From Marihabitans asiaticum (GTDB taxonomy: Bacteria > Actinomycetota > Actinomycetes > Actinomycetales > Dermatophilaceae), in assembly GCF_007828725.1 (NCBI RefSeq), contig NZ_VIUW01000001.1, forward strand, positions 682,001-746,000: a stretch of 64,000 bases of DNA, given 5' to 3'. The translations under genes and the position numbers were made by a program. The notes beneath the pieces were generated by a model, which saw only the letters and a list, made by a program, of their open reading frames with translations, ran no database searches and had not been told where the DNA came from. This document shows positions 24,114 to 32,101 of the stretch, piece after piece (the first letter of the stretch is position 1; each line of letters begins with the position of its first letter).

Positions 24114-25364
24114 TCAGCCGGGGGTGACCCGCAAGACCTTGTCGTCGGAGCCGTTGCTCGTCGTGACGTACAGCGCACCGTCGGGGCCGAGCCGGGCGGC
24201 GCGCAGCCGGCCGTGCTCCTCCAGCGCAGCCGGGACCTGCACCTGGGTCACCGTCTCGCCCTCGAGAGCGAAGAGCATGAGCTTCTCGCCCTTGAGCGCG
24301 GTGACGGCGAGCATCCCCTCCCGCTCACCCCACTGCTCGCCCTCGAGGAAGGCCGCTCCCGCGATCGCCTCGGTCGGGTCGCCGGAGCTCCACGCCGCCT
24401 CGACCGCGTCCGGGAAGCGCTCGGTGTCGGTCATCGGTACCGACTCGTCGTAGCTGCTCACCTCACCGCCCTGGCTGGGGTCCCACCCGTAGTTGCCGCC
24501 GGGCTCGATGAGGTTGACCTCGTCGTCCACGCTCGGCCCGTGCTCGGAGGTCCAGACCTGCGGGTCGTCCTCGGTGCCGGGTCGCTGCGCGACCCCCTGA
24601 ACGTTGCGGTGCCCGAAGGAGTAGACGCGCCGCTGGTCGGGGTCGGAGCTGTCGGCGAAGGGGTTACCGCTCGCCCCATCGCCGGTGTCGGGGTCGATCC
24701 GCAGCACCTTGCCGCCGAGGCTCGAGAGGTCCTGGGGCACGCCGGGGTCAGCGGTGTCGCCGGTGCCGACGAAGAGGGTCCCGTCGCTGGCCAGGGTCGG
24801 TCGGCACCCGGAGTGCCGGCCGGTGGAGGTTGGCAGCCCGGTGAGCACGTCTCGGTCTCGGGTGGCCCGCCGGTTCGCCGGGTCGAGGGTGAGCTGGACG
24901 AGCCGGATGTCGACCGGCTCGCCGTCCTCGGCGTGGTTGAAGCAGACCACCACCTGCGCCTGGGCCCAGCCGCTCTCGCCCTGGCCGAGGACCGCGAGGC
25001 CGAGCAGACCCCCTTCGCCCTGGGCGTAGACATCGTCCAGCCCGGCGCGAAGCTCGACCGGCTGGGTCCCGGTGTCCAGGCTGGGCAGGTGCCGCAGGCG
25101 CCCGGCCCGCTCGGTGACGACGGCCGAGCCGTCGCCGAGGAACCCGATGTCCCAGGGGTGCTCCAGTCCGCTCGCGACGACCTCGACCTGGAGGTCGTCG
25201 ACCCGCTCGGTCGGGATGGCGTCGGGGGAGGAGCCGCTCTGCTGGCTGGACCCGCCGGCCTGCTCGTCGCTGCTGGGAGAGGCCCCTGGGGTTGCCCCAC
25301 CTCCTGAGCACCCACCGAGACCGACCACGGCGGCGGCGAGCAGGGCGAGGGGACGTGAGCTCAT
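24114..25364 (-). CDS. PQQ-dependent sugar dehydrogenase-like lipoprotein
   Basis: This is a 416-residue lipoprotein with the lipobox VGLGGC (Cys19), a Ser/Gly-rich spacer and a six-bladed beta-propeller. The family marks are GLEHPWDIGFLGDGSAVVTERAGRLR, the catalytic-region GRHSGCRPTLASDGTLFVGTGD, SFGHRNVQGVAQRPGT, VWTSEHGP and DEVNLIEPGGNYGWD. Homologues oxidise aldoses at the cell surface, but many actinobacterial members have no proven activity and may not bind PQQ. The gene follows menA by 15 bases on the same strand, so the two are probably co-transcribed. Confidence 0.87.
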   Translation of the reverse strand: MSSRPLALLAAAVVGLGGCSGGGATPGASPSSDEQAGGSSQQSGSSPDAIPTERVDDLQVEVVASGLEHPWDIGFLGDGSAVVTERAGRLRHLPSLDTGTQPVELRAGLDDVYAQGEGGLLGLAVLGQGESGWAQAQVVVCFNHAEDGEPVDIRLVQLTLDPANRRATRDRDVLTGLPTSTGRHSGCRPTLASDGTLFVGTGDTADPGVPQDLSSLGGKVLRIDPDTGDGASGNPFADSSDPDQRRVYSFGHRNVQGVAQRPGTEDDPQVWTSEHGPSVDDEVNLIEPGGNYGWDPSQGGEVSSYDESVPMTDTERFPDAVEAAWSSGDPTEAIAGAAFLEGEQWGEREGMLAVTALKGEKLMLFALEGETVTQVQVPAALEEHGRLRAARLGPDGALYVTTSNGSDDKVLRVTPG

Positions 25365-25379
25365 CCCCCTAGCGTGCCC

Positions 25380-26252
25380 TCAGCCGCGGGCTAACGGGAA
25401 GAAGAGGAGCAGGCTCCACGCGAGCAAGCCCATGCCGGTGGTCGCCAGCGCGGGGATGAGCGCGCGTCCGGTGGCGCCGCCGACGACGGCCTTGATGCCC
25501 GGGGCGAGGATGACCAGACCGATGAGCGAGATCGGCGCCCAGTGGTGCCAGATCGCCATGAGCAGGGTGCACAGCACGGCCACGCCGACGAGCCCGAGGT
25601 ACAGCGTGCGGGTGCCCCGGTCGCCGAGCCGGACGGCGAGGGTGTGCTTGCCGCTCTGGCGGTCGGTCGGGATGTCGCGCAGGTTGTTGGCGACGAGGAT
25701 CGCCGAGGTGAGCGCCCCGCACGCGATGGCCCCGAGCAGACCGACGAGCGTGGTCTCGCCGGCCTGGGTGAGCTGGGTGCCGAGCACGGCCATGAGACCG
25801 AAGAAGACGAAGACGTAGACCTCGCCCAGGCCCCGGTAGCCGTACGGGTTGTCACCGCCGGTGTAACGCCACGCCGCGAGGATCGCCAGCGCGCCGAGCG
25901 GCACGAGGATCCACGTCTGGGCCAGCGCGACGAGGGCCAGACCGGCGAGGGCGCCGACCCCGAACCACCCGAAGGCCATCAGCTTGACGTTCTCCGGGTC
26001 GGCCAGGCGCTGCCCGACGAGGCGCACCGGCCCGACTCGCTCCTCGTCGGTGCCGCGGACCCCGTCGCTGTAGTCGTTGGCGTAGTTGACCCCGATCTGC
26101 AGGCTCACCGCGACGACGAGCGCGATCACCGCGAGGGCGAGATCACTCTTGTCGATCGCGGCGGCTGCTGCGGTGCCGACCACGACGGGGGCGACGGCGG
26201 CGGGGAGGGTGCGGGGCCGGGACCCGGCGATCCACTGGGCGAGTGTGGCCAT
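25380..26252 (-). CDS. menA: 1,4-dihydroxy-2-naphthoate polyprenyltransferase MenA
   Basis: This 290-residue membrane enzyme attaches the polyprenyl chain to DHNA to give demethylmenaquinone. The N-terminal WIAGSRPRTLPAAVAPVVVG, the first Asp motif NYANDYSDGVRGTDEERVGP and the second ANNLRDIPTDRQSGKHTLAVRLG, which hold the Mg-diphosphate of the donor, identify MenA within the UbiA superfamily. Eight to nine helices are visible. It is separated from menE upstream by an unusually repeat-rich 329-base gap. The side-chain donor is probably made by the polyprenyl synthase at the end of the nuo operon. Confidence 0.95.
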   Translation of the reverse strand: MATLAQWIAGSRPRTLPAAVAPVVVGTAAAAAIDKSDLALAVIALVVAVSLQIGVNYANDYSDGVRGTDEERVGPVRLVGQRLADPENVKLMAFGWFGVGALAGLALVALAQTWILVPLGALAILAAWRYTGGDNPYGYRGLGEVYVFVFFGLMAVLGTQLTQAGETTLVGLLGAIACGALTSAILVANNLRDIPTDRQSGKHTLAVRLGDRGTRTLYLGLVGVAVLCTLLMAIWHHWAPISLIGLVILAPGIKAVVGGATGRALIPALATTGMGLLAWSLLLFFPLARG

Positions 26253-26358
26253 GAGGGCGCGTTAGAACTTCCTGGGCGAAGGGAGGGTGTCGCCCAATTC
26301 TACGAACTTCGCCCACCCCGTGCCGCCGGACGCTCGCGTCCGTCCTGGTGAGGCGCAC

Positions 26359-26377
26359 GAGAGGGGTACCCCCTCTC
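26359..26377. repeat. 19-base perfect palindrome
   Basis: The arms GAGAGGGG and CCCCTCTC flank TAC. It is ten bases from the 25-base inverted repeat that follows. Confidence 0.7.
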
Positions 26378-26387
26378 CGCGACATAG

Positions 26388-26442
26388 TACGGATCGGTCA
26401 TATGCCCATGCATCCCGTGCATGGGCATATGACCGATCCGTA
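26388..26442. repeat. perfect inverted repeat with 25-base arms
   Basis: Arms 26388-26412 and 26418-26442 match without a mismatch around a five-base loop TCCCG. The inner part of each arm contains CATATG and TGCATGGGC. On the + strand it is followed by GTTTTC, so it looks like a terminator for + strand RNA, although no + strand gene precedes it. No T-run follows on the - strand, the direction of menE and menA. Confidence 0.9.
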
Positions 26443-26498
26443 GTTTTCGTCCGCGAAGGGGTATGTCCTCGCGGCGACACCGCGGTCGGGTCCGAGGC

Positions 26499-26548
26499 GG
26501 TGTGCGCAGACGTGAGGTGGCGCGAGGGTGTGCGCAGACGCGAGGTGG
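26499..26548. repeat. 22-base direct repeat, two copies, 28-base period
   Basis: GGTGTGCGCAGACG(T/C)GAGGTGG occurs at 26499-26520 and 26527-26548 with one difference. It lies just beyond the 3' end of menE. Confidence 0.75.
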
Positions 26549-26581
26549 TCGAGGCGCGCGACGTCGTGGGACGGTCGTGGG

Positions 26582-27751
26582 TCAGCCCAGCACCTGAGCG
26601 GCGGCTCGGCGGTCGGGCTTGCCCGGTCCGAGCGTCGGCAGCTTCGAGGTGACCCGCACCACCTGGGGGAGCGCGTGCGCAGGCAGGTGGGCCCGGAGCA
26701 TCTCGCGGATCTGCGCGACCCCGCCCTCGGGTACCGAGCCGACCGGCGGACCACCCGGCGAGGTCGTGACGAGGAGGGCCACCCCTTCGCCCCAGCGCTC
26801 GTGCGGCACCCCGACCGCGATCGCGCCGGTGATCGCCGGCACGTGCGCCAGGGCGGCTTCCTCGACCAGGCGCGGGGCGACCTTGAGCCCCCCCGAGTTG
26901 ATGAGGTCGTCGGCCCGCCCGGTGACGCTGACCTTGCCGCGCTCGTCGACGCTGCCGACGTCGTCGGTGCGGAACCAGCGGGCCCCGGCGTCGGTCACGA
27001 AGTACTCCGCGGTCAACTCAGGCTCTCCCAGGTAGCCGTACGCGACGCACGGCCCGCCGAGCTCGAGGGTGCCCCGGTCGGACACCCGGACGTCGAGCCC
27101 CGACAGTGCCCGGCCGTCGTAGACGCATCCGCCGCAGGTCTCGCTCATCCCGTAGGTGAGGACGATGCGCACCCCGGCGTCGCGGGCCCGCTGGGCCACC
27201 GGCGGCGGGGTGGCGGCGCCCCCGACGAGGACGGCATCGAGGCGGCTGAGCGCCTCCAAGCCCATGGGATCCTCGACCATCTGGCCCAGCTGGGCGGGGA
27301 CGAGGGAGGCGTAACGGCGCTCGCCGTCCATCGCGGCGACGGCCTGGACCAGCGCGAAGGGGGTCAGGCTCGGGTCGGTCACGACCGGCCGGGTCCCCGC
27401 GTGGATCGACCGGAGCAGGACCTGCAGCCCGGCGACGTGGTGCGGTGGCAGGGCGAGGAGCCACTGCCCCGGCCCGCCGAGCCGGTCGTGGGTGGCGGCG
27501 GCGCTCGCGGCGAGGGCCTGGGCACCGAGCATCGCGAGCTTGGGAGTGCCGGTCGACCCCGAGGTCCCGACGACGACGGCGAGGTCGGACGGCAGCTCTC
27601 CGTCGTGCCGTGGCAGCGGCTGCGGGGTGACGCTCGGGTCGTGCGGGCGGACCGGGCCCTGCCCGGCCAGCGCCCGCTCCAGCCGAGGGAGCACCTCAAG
27701 GCCAGCGGGCCCTGCGGACATGGGCAGGTCGGTGATCAGCGGCTCGGGCAT
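26582..27751 (-). CDS. menE: o-succinylbenzoate--CoA ligase MenE
   Basis: This 389-residue AMP-forming ligase activates OSB to OSB-CoA. The P-loop-like VVVGTSGSTGTPK is at about residues 60-72, LALPPHHVAGLQVLLRS follows, then the core motif LTYGMSETCGGCVYDG, the hinge-region WFRTDDVG and VTGRADDLINSGGLKVAPRLVEEA, and the C-terminal lysine region LPTLGPGKPDRRA. It is shorter than general acyl-CoA synthetases, as is normal for actinobacterial MenE. It is transcribed toward menA. GATAGG upstream of the ATG may act as a -10. Confidence 0.94.
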   Translation of the reverse strand: MPEPLITDLPMSAGPAGLEVLPRLERALAGQGPVRPHDPSVTPQPLPRHDGELPSDLAVVVGTSGSTGTPKLAMLGAQALAASAAATHDRLGGPGQWLLALPPHHVAGLQVLLRSIHAGTRPVVTDPSLTPFALVQAVAAMDGERRYASLVPAQLGQMVEDPMGLEALSRLDAVLVGGAATPPPVAQRARDAGVRIVLTYGMSETCGGCVYDGRALSGLDVRVSDRGTLELGGPCVAYGYLGEPELTAEYFVTDAGARWFRTDDVGSVDERGKVSVTGRADDLINSGGLKVAPRLVEEAALAHVPAITGAIAVGVPHERWGEGVALLVTTSPGGPPVGSVPEGGVAQIREMLRAHLPAHALPQVVRVTSKLPTLGPGKPDRRAAAQVLG

Positions 27752-27779
27752 CGCGGCCTATCCTTGCGTACCGCGCGTT

Positions 27780-28598
27780 CTAGCCGGTCAGACCGAGCGC
27801 CAGGACGACGGCCACGGTCGCGACGATCTCGATGATCCCTACGGCCTTGGGCGAGAGCCGGTAGCGGGGGAAGAGCATCGAGCGCAGGAGGAGCAGGACG
27901 TAGACCGCGGTTGCGGCGGGGTGGTCGGACACGCGGTCGACGACGTCGGGGATCATCGCGACGACCAGGAGAGCGAGCACGTGCCATCCGAGCGAGGCGA
28001 GCGCCCACCCCTTCGCCCCCCGCTCCCGGATCATCGTCTTGACGTAGAAGACGGTGCCCGCGAGGTAGCCGCCGAGGGCCGCGGTGGCCCACCACACCGT
28101 CGCGGTCTGGTCGCCCCAGCCGCCGGTGACGTCGTAGGCGACGGGGGTGAGCAGGGTCGCGCCGGCGGTCGTCGCGAGCCCGGACCAGATGCTGCGCTCG
28201 TCGCGGGTGGCCGACGCATAGAGCCCGATCGCGAGCGGCAGGGCGAAGAGCGGCGCCCAGGCGAGCAGGTGCGGCGCGGCCGCGAGCACGCCCAGCCCGA
28301 GCAGCGCGGCCAGGGGCAGGTAGGCGCGAAGGGGTGGCAGGTAGCGGGCCTTGCGGCGGGACTTCAGCCACAGGCCGGTGGCGAAGAACGCGAGGTAGCC
28401 GCTGACGACGAAGGCGAGGAGCAGCAGATGGCGCCAGTCGAGGCGGCTGGCGAGGAGTGCGCCGAGGACGACCGGGGCGATCAGCATCGCCCACGCGCCG
28501 TGCTGGTTCGGGACCCAGCCCGGCGGTCGCCGGCGGCGACCAGACCGACGAGGCGAGCTCGTCCCCCTTCGCTCGACCGAAGCGACCCGCTCAGCCAA
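27780..28598 (-). CDS. YwiC-like family membrane protein
   Basis: This is a 272-residue polytopic protein. GWVPNQHGAWAMLIAPVVLGAL at the start is the YwiC-like signature, and about seven helices follow. No function is established for the family. The most likely start is a TTG at 28598, whose TTGGCTGA overlaps the stop codon of the upstream gene; no ATG or GTG exists before the conserved PNQHGAW. A GGAGG lies 12-13 bases upstream of it, inside the preceding gene. Its closeness to men genes may reflect quinone-linked physiology but proves nothing. Confidence 0.75.
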   Translation of the reverse strand: MAERVASVERRGTSSPRRSGRRRRPPGWVPNQHGAWAMLIAPVVLGALLASRLDWRHLLLLAFVVSGYLAFFATGLWLKSRRKARYLPPLRAYLPLAALLGLGVLAAAPHLLAWAPLFALPLAIGLYASATRDERSIWSGLATTAGATLLTPVAYDVTGGWGDQTATVWWATAALGGYLAGTVFYVKTMIRERGAKGWALASLGWHVLALLVVAMIPDVVDRVSDHPAATAVYVLLLLRSMLFPRYRLSPKAVGIIEIVATVAVVLALGLTG

Positions 28599-29172
28599 CC
28601 CAGCCTGCTCCCTCCGCGATGAGGAGCGCGCCGAAGAGGAAGAACAGGACGGCGGCTCCGATCTTCACCGTACGCTCGGGCAGCGCGCGGCCGAGCACCG
28701 CCCCGACGGCGATGGCGAGGGCGTCGGCGGCCACCATGCCCAGGGTCGACCCGATCCACGTGCCGAACCACCCCTCCCGGGTGGCCAGGGTGATCGTCGC
28801 GAGCATCGTCTTGTCGCCGAGCTCGGCGAGGAAGAAGGCGCCACCGACGGCGAGCAGTGCGCTCCCGGTGGCCTTGCGGGCCTTGCCGGCCTCCTCCTCG
28901 GTCAGCTCGTCGCCGCGCAGCGTCCACAGCCCGAAGGCGACGAAGGCGATACCGGCGGCGACCGCGATCCAGGACTGGTAGTCGGCGAAGGCGGTGCCGA
29001 TCGCCGCCCCGATCGCGACCGAGGCGAGGTGGACGATGAGGGTCGCGGCGGTGATCGCGAGGATGACGTCGCGGGCGCGGTAGCGGGTCGCGAAGGTCAT
29101 CGCCATGAGCTGGGACTTGTCGCCCAGCTCGGCGAGGAAGATCACCGCGGTGGAGAGGAGGAAGGCATCCAC
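28591..29172 (-). CDS. TMEM165/GDT1 family cation exporter (probable Mn2+ exporter)
   Basis: This 193-residue protein has six helices in two homologous halves, each with the UPF0016 motif: FLAELGDKSQLMAMTFATRY near residue 12 and FLAELGDKTMLATITLATRE near residue 112. E-x-G-D-(K/R)-(S/T) supplies the ion-binding carboxylates. Bacterial members such as MneA export Mn2+, and eukaryotic ones carry Mn2+/Ca2+. The GTG start at 29172 has AGGA upstream. I looked for a yybP-ykoY Mn riboswitch in the ~120 bases upstream and did not recognise one. It overlaps the YwiC gene by eight bases. Confidence 0.88.
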   Translation of the reverse strand: MDAFLLSTAVIFLAELGDKSQLMAMTFATRYRARDVILAITAATLIVHLASVAIGAAIGTAFADYQSWIAVAAGIAFVAFGLWTLRGDELTEEEAGKARKATGSALLAVGGAFFLAELGDKTMLATITLATREGWFGTWIGSTLGMVAADALAIAVGAVLGRALPERTVKIGAAVLFFLFGALLIAEGAGWVG

Positions 29173-29219
29173 GTGAGTCCTGGTCCGTCTTGGGTGTTCG
29201 GTCGGGCGTGGTCAGGTGG

Positions 29220-29263
29220 TTCGAAGAAGGAGCGTCACGTCGAGCGGTCGGTTCTTCTTCGAA
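29220..29263. terminator. hairpin downstream of menB
   Basis: TTCGAAGAA (29220-29228) pairs with TTCTTCGAA (29255-29263), extendable by a G-C pair, around a loop of about 25 bases. It lies between the menB stop and the TMEM165 start on the - strand. The large loop makes it a weak terminator. Confidence 0.4.
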
Positions 29264-29291
29264 TCGGGGAACGCAAGGCCGGTGCCCCCTC

Positions 29292-30260
29292 CTAGAAGTA
29301 CCAGGGGAAGGGCGACCAGTCCGGCTCGCGCTTCTCGAGGAACTGGTCGCGCCCCTCGACGGCCTCGTCGGTCATGTACGCCAGCCGGGTCGCCTCGCCG
29401 GCGAAGACCTGCTGACCCATCAGCCCGTCGTCGGCGAGGTTGAAGGCGAACTTGAGCATCCGGATCGCCTGCGGGCTCTTGCCCATGATCTCCCGGGCGA
29501 CGGCGAGGGCCTCGCGCTCGAGGTCGGCGTGGTCGATGACCATGTTGACCGCGCCCATCTGGTGCATCTGCTCGGCGGTGTAGGCCCGGCCGAGGAAGAA
29601 GATCTCGCGCGCCGCCTTCTGCCCGACCATGCGGGCGAGGTAGGCCGAGCCGTACCCGGCGTCGAAGCTGCCGACGTCGGCGTCGGTCTGCTTGAAGCGG
29701 GCGTGCTCGCGGCTGGCGAGAGTCATGTCGCAGACGACGTGCAGGCTGTGCCCGCCACCGGCCGCCCATCCGTTCACGACCGCGATGACGACCTTGGGCA
29801 TCGTGCGGATCAGCCGCTGCACCTCGAGGATGTGAAGGCGCCCCCCTTCGGCCTTGACCCGCCGCTCGTCGACACCGGCGGCGGTCTCGTCGCCGCCCTC
29901 GCCGGAGTACTGGTACCCGGACCGGCCGCGGATCCTCTGGTCGCCGCCGGTGCAGAAGGACCAGCCCTGCGTCGTCGCGCTGCTGCCCTCCCGCGGTGAG
30001 GGGCCGTTGCCGGTGAGCAGGACGACGCCGACATCGGGGGTGCGGCGGGCATGGTCGAGGGTGCGGTACAGCTCGTCGACGGTGTGCGGGCGAAAGGCGT
30101 TGAGCACCTCGGGCCGGTCGAAGGCGATCCGCACCACCCCGGACGACGGTCCGTCGCCGCTCGCCCGGTGGTAGGTGATGTCGGTCAGGTCATCGAAACC
30201 GGGCACCTCCTCCCAAGCGCTCGGGTCGAAGGTCTCGCTCAGGCCGGTCAGTGCACTCAC
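29292..30260 (-). CDS. menB: 1,4-dihydroxy-2-naphthoyl-CoA synthase MenB
   Basis: This 322-residue crotonase-fold enzyme closes the second ring of OSB-CoA to form DHNA-CoA. IAFDRPEVLNAFRPHTVDELY, the insertion bearing WSFCTGGDQRIRGRSGYQY, VVNGWAAGGGHSLHVVCDMTLAS (oxyanion hole GGGHS) and DADVGSFDAGYGSAYLARMVGQKAAREIFFLG are MenB-specific. The C-terminal WSPFPWYF crosses to the next subunit in known structures. I set the start at GTG 30260 because a -10 TACGCT lies eight bases upstream; the longer frame has no support. The flanking men genes agree with the call. Confidence 0.95.
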   Translation of the reverse strand: MSALTGLSETFDPSAWEEVPGFDDLTDITYHRASGDGPSSGVVRIAFDRPEVLNAFRPHTVDELYRTLDHARRTPDVGVVLLTGNGPSPREGSSATTQGWSFCTGGDQRIRGRSGYQYSGEGGDETAAGVDERRVKAEGGRLHILEVQRLIRTMPKVVIAVVNGWAAGGGHSLHVVCDMTLASREHARFKQTDADVGSFDAGYGSAYLARMVGQKAAREIFFLGRAYTAEQMHQMGAVNMVIDHADLEREALAVAREIMGKSPQAIRMLKFAFNLADDGLMGQQVFAGEATRLAYMTDEAVEGRDQFLEKREPDWSPFPWYF

Positions 30261-30268
30261 GAGCGACC

Positions 30269-30274
30269 AGCGTA
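30269..30274 (-). promoter_or_regulatory. -10 box for leaderless menB mRNA
   Basis: The - strand reads TACGCT, eight bases, GTG (start at 30260). No Shine-Dalgarno is visible. Confidence 0.5.
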
Positions 30275-30399
30275 GTTGCCTGTCCACACCCCTTCGGCCC
30301 TCGGCAACGTCGTCCACAGGCGGGCGAAGGGGGGAGCGCCCTCGACCGCGAGCCGGTCGAGTGGTCCGCACGAGCCCTGCGACGACGGAGGAGAAGGAC

Positions 30400-31293
30400 A
30401 TGGGTGAGCGATGGCTGCGGGCGGTCGAGGCGTACGACGGGGGAGAGGAGGACTGCTCCTGCGAGGACTGCATCGCCTCGATCATCGACGGGTTCCCAGC
30501 ACCCCACCTCGGCCACGACGGGTGGGAGCCGGGTCCCGGCGGTGGGGCTCCGGGGGACCTCACCGAGATCGTGCTCATCGACGGCCACCTCGTCGACGTG
30601 CGGCGGCGTGCCGTTCAGGGGAGCGGGTACGAGTGCGCGGCCTACGAGCTGGAGGGACGCGGGCTGCTTCGCGGGCCCCGGGTCGTCGAGCGCCCTGTGC
30701 CAGTCCGGGAGGAGCCGCACGAGGCGATGCTCGACTGGCTCGGCCGGGTCGTCGGGGGAGCCGACGGGCTCGCCTCGCTCGACACGACACCCCTGCCGGC
30801 GGACGAGGAGCTCGACCTCGGGGTTGTCCCTGGGCATCTGCGCGAGCGGGTGCAGATCATCGACGAGCACGTCCAGGCCGCCTACGGCCACCTCCTCCTC
30901 GGTCCCGAGCTACTGACCGCCAGCCGGCGGCTGCTCGTGCGGGCCGCGGGGGCGAAGGTCCTCGACGCGTGGCGTGAGGTGGAGGACTCCTGGGTCGCCG
31001 CCGCGGTGCTGCACTGCGTGATCAAGGCCAACGCGCTCGCGGGCACCGGGCGCGGCTTCGCCGTCAAGACCCTGCTCGAGGGAGTGGCTGATCGCGCCGT
31101 GCCGACGGACAGGTCGGGGCGTTTGGCGGAGCTGGTCGGTGGGCCGCAGTGGCCGCACGGACGGACTCCGGCGGAGGCGCCGAGCGTGTACGTGCTCGGG
31201 GATGCCTCGTTGCTGCTGTCGTCCTTCCGGCGCAGCCTCGTCGTCTACCGCGACCTGGCGGGTCGCCTGGAGACCGACGCCGCGAAGGGGTGA
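30400..31293 (+). CDS. hypothetical protein with N-terminal CxCxxC motif
   Basis: I do not recognise this 297-residue soluble protein. After an acidic start it has Cys19, Cys21 and Cys24 in DCSCEDC, which could bind a metal. It then has a Gly/Pro-rich loop, a beta-rich stretch (LTEIVLIDGHLVDVRRRAVQGSGYECAAYEL) and a mostly helical C-terminal half with REVEDSWVAAAVLHCVIKANALAG. The ATG has a good Shine-Dalgarno, GGAGGAGAAGG, six bases upstream, which is uncommon in this window. It is divergent from menB. The end of the gene contains one CGAAGGGG octamer at 31283. Confidence 0.55.
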   Translation: MGERWLRAVEAYDGGEEDCSCEDCIASIIDGFPAPHLGHDGWEPGPGGGAPGDLTEIVLIDGHLVDVRRRAVQGSGYECAAYELEGRGLLRGPRVVERPVPVREEPHEAMLDWLGRVVGGADGLASLDTTPLPADEELDLGVVPGHLRERVQIIDEHVQAAYGHLLLGPELLTASRRLLVRAAGAKVLDAWREVEDSWVAAAVLHCVIKANALAGTGRGFAVKTLLEGVADRAVPTDRSGRLAELVGGPQWPHGRTPAEAPSVYVLGDASLLLSSFRRSLVVYRDLAGRLETDAAKG

Positions 31294-31299
31294 CGCCCG

Positions 31300-31392
31300 C
31301 TAGGCCTGACCGGCCCTCCGTTCGGCTTCCCGTGCGATGTCGGCCAGGTCGGTGCGCATCGCCTTGGTCTCGGTCGCGCTGATCTCGAGCAT
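31300..31392 (-). CDS. possible 30-residue small ORF
   Basis: An ATG-started frame on the - strand encodes a basic/acidic amphipathic peptide ([20 protein letters not shown]...) ending seven bases from the convergent hypothetical gene. The composition is protein-like, and TAGGTA six bases before the ATG could be a -10. It could equally be a gene remnant or chance; nothing else supports it. Confidence 0.25.
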   Translation of the reverse strand: MLEISATETKAMRTDLADIAREAERRAGQA

Positions 31393-31402
31393 GCGCCGTA
31401 CC

Positions 31403-31408
31403 TACTCT
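31403..31408 (+). promoter_or_regulatory. -10 box for leaderless DUF2200 mRNA
   Basis: TACTCT, six bases, then ATG at 31415. Confidence 0.55.
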
Positions 31409-31414
31409 GGTCGG

Positions 31415-31756
31415 ATGCACCGGATCTTCACCACCAGCGTCGCCTCGGTCTACCCGCACTATGTGACAAAGGTGGAGAAGAAGGGGCGCACCCAGGGCGA
31501 GGTCGACGAGGTGATCCGGTGGCTCACGGGATTCGACCAGGCCGAGCTCGAGCAGCATCTTGCCGAGGAGACCACCTTCGCCGACTTCTTCGCCGCCGCG
31601 ACCCTCAACCCCGCCGCGAGCGAGATCACCGGGTCGGTATGCGGCGTGAAGGTCCAGGAGGTGCAGGACCCGCTGATGCGCCAGATCCGGTATCTGGACA
31701 AGCTCGTCGACGAGCTTTCCAAGGGCCGCCCGATGGAGAAGGTCTTGCGGGGCTGA
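31415..31756 (+). CDS. DUF2200 domain-containing protein
   Basis: This 113-residue protein covers the whole DUF2200 domain: [39 protein letters not shown], then [30 protein letters not shown], then [28 protein letters not shown]. The family is widespread, and members are small stand-alone proteins without a known biochemical role. I chose the ATG at 31415 because it begins the conserved MHRIF start and is six bases from a -10 box. The longer frame to 31337 adds nothing conserved. It stands alone, followed by the vapB gene after 123 bases. Confidence 0.88.
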   Translation: MHRIFTTSVASVYPHYVTKVEKKGRTQGEVDEVIRWLTGFDQAELEQHLAEETTFADFFAAATLNPAASEITGSVCGVKVQEVQDPLMRQIRYLDKLVDELSKGRPMEKVLRG

Positions 31757-31879
31757 TCATCGGCGCGGGCGCGAAGCCCTGGGCAGGTACGAGCTCCTGG
31801 GGCAAGGTTTGGTTGGTCCCGGCAGGCCGGCGGGAAGCGAGCGGTGTAGTGAGATCATCCGATATCAGGAGGTCTTCCG

Positions 31880-32101
31880 ATGGCTGATGTGCTCGTCCGA
31901 GATATACCCGACGCCGTTCTGGCTGGCGTCGACGCCAATGCTGCACGTCTAGGCCTGTCCCGGGCTGAGTACATCCGTCGCCGACTCGCCGCCGATGCCG
32001 CGACCGTCGCAAGCCCAGTCACGCCCTCGGACCTGCGCCTGTTCGCCGACCGGTTCGCGGATCTGGTCGATCCCGAGGTAATGGGCAACGCGTGGCGGTG
32101 A
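31880..32101 (+). CDS. VapB-type antitoxin (ribbon-helix-helix)
   Basis: This 73-residue protein has a ribbon-helix-helix start ([38 protein letters not shown]) and a C-terminal toxin-binding tail ([18 protein letters not shown]). It should repress its own promoter and neutralise the PIN toxin encoded next. A textbook AGGAGG lies eight bases before the ATG, unlike the leaderless genes around it. Its TGA overlaps the GTG of the toxin gene (GTGA). The toxin is frameshifted, so the antitoxin may be a solitary survivor. Confidence 0.8.
   Translation: MADVLVRDIPDAVLAGVDANAARLGLSRAEYIRRRLAADAATVASPVTPSDLRLFADRFADLVDPEVMGNAWR

Larger units (their letters stand above)
26253..26581. other. 329-base repeat-rich intergenic region between menE and menA
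   Basis: No gene is visible here. It contains a small hairpin TGGGCGA/TCGCCCA (about 26272-26297), a 19-base palindrome (26359-26377), a perfect 25-base inverted repeat (26388-26442), one CGAAGGGG octamer just after it (26453 region) and a 22-base direct repeat (26499-26548). I see no clear -10 box for menA close to its ATG. Confidence 0.7.

Noticed and set aside
26253-26581. Repeat-rich menE-menA gap as a CRISPR array or insertion sequence
   Set aside because: Repeats differ from one another, only two copies of the 22-mer exist, and there is no transposase or regular spacer structure.
29173-29291. Possible yybP-ykoY manganese riboswitch before the TMEM165 gene
   Set aside because: I could not find the conserved aptamer segments; only a TTCGAAGAA hairpin is present.
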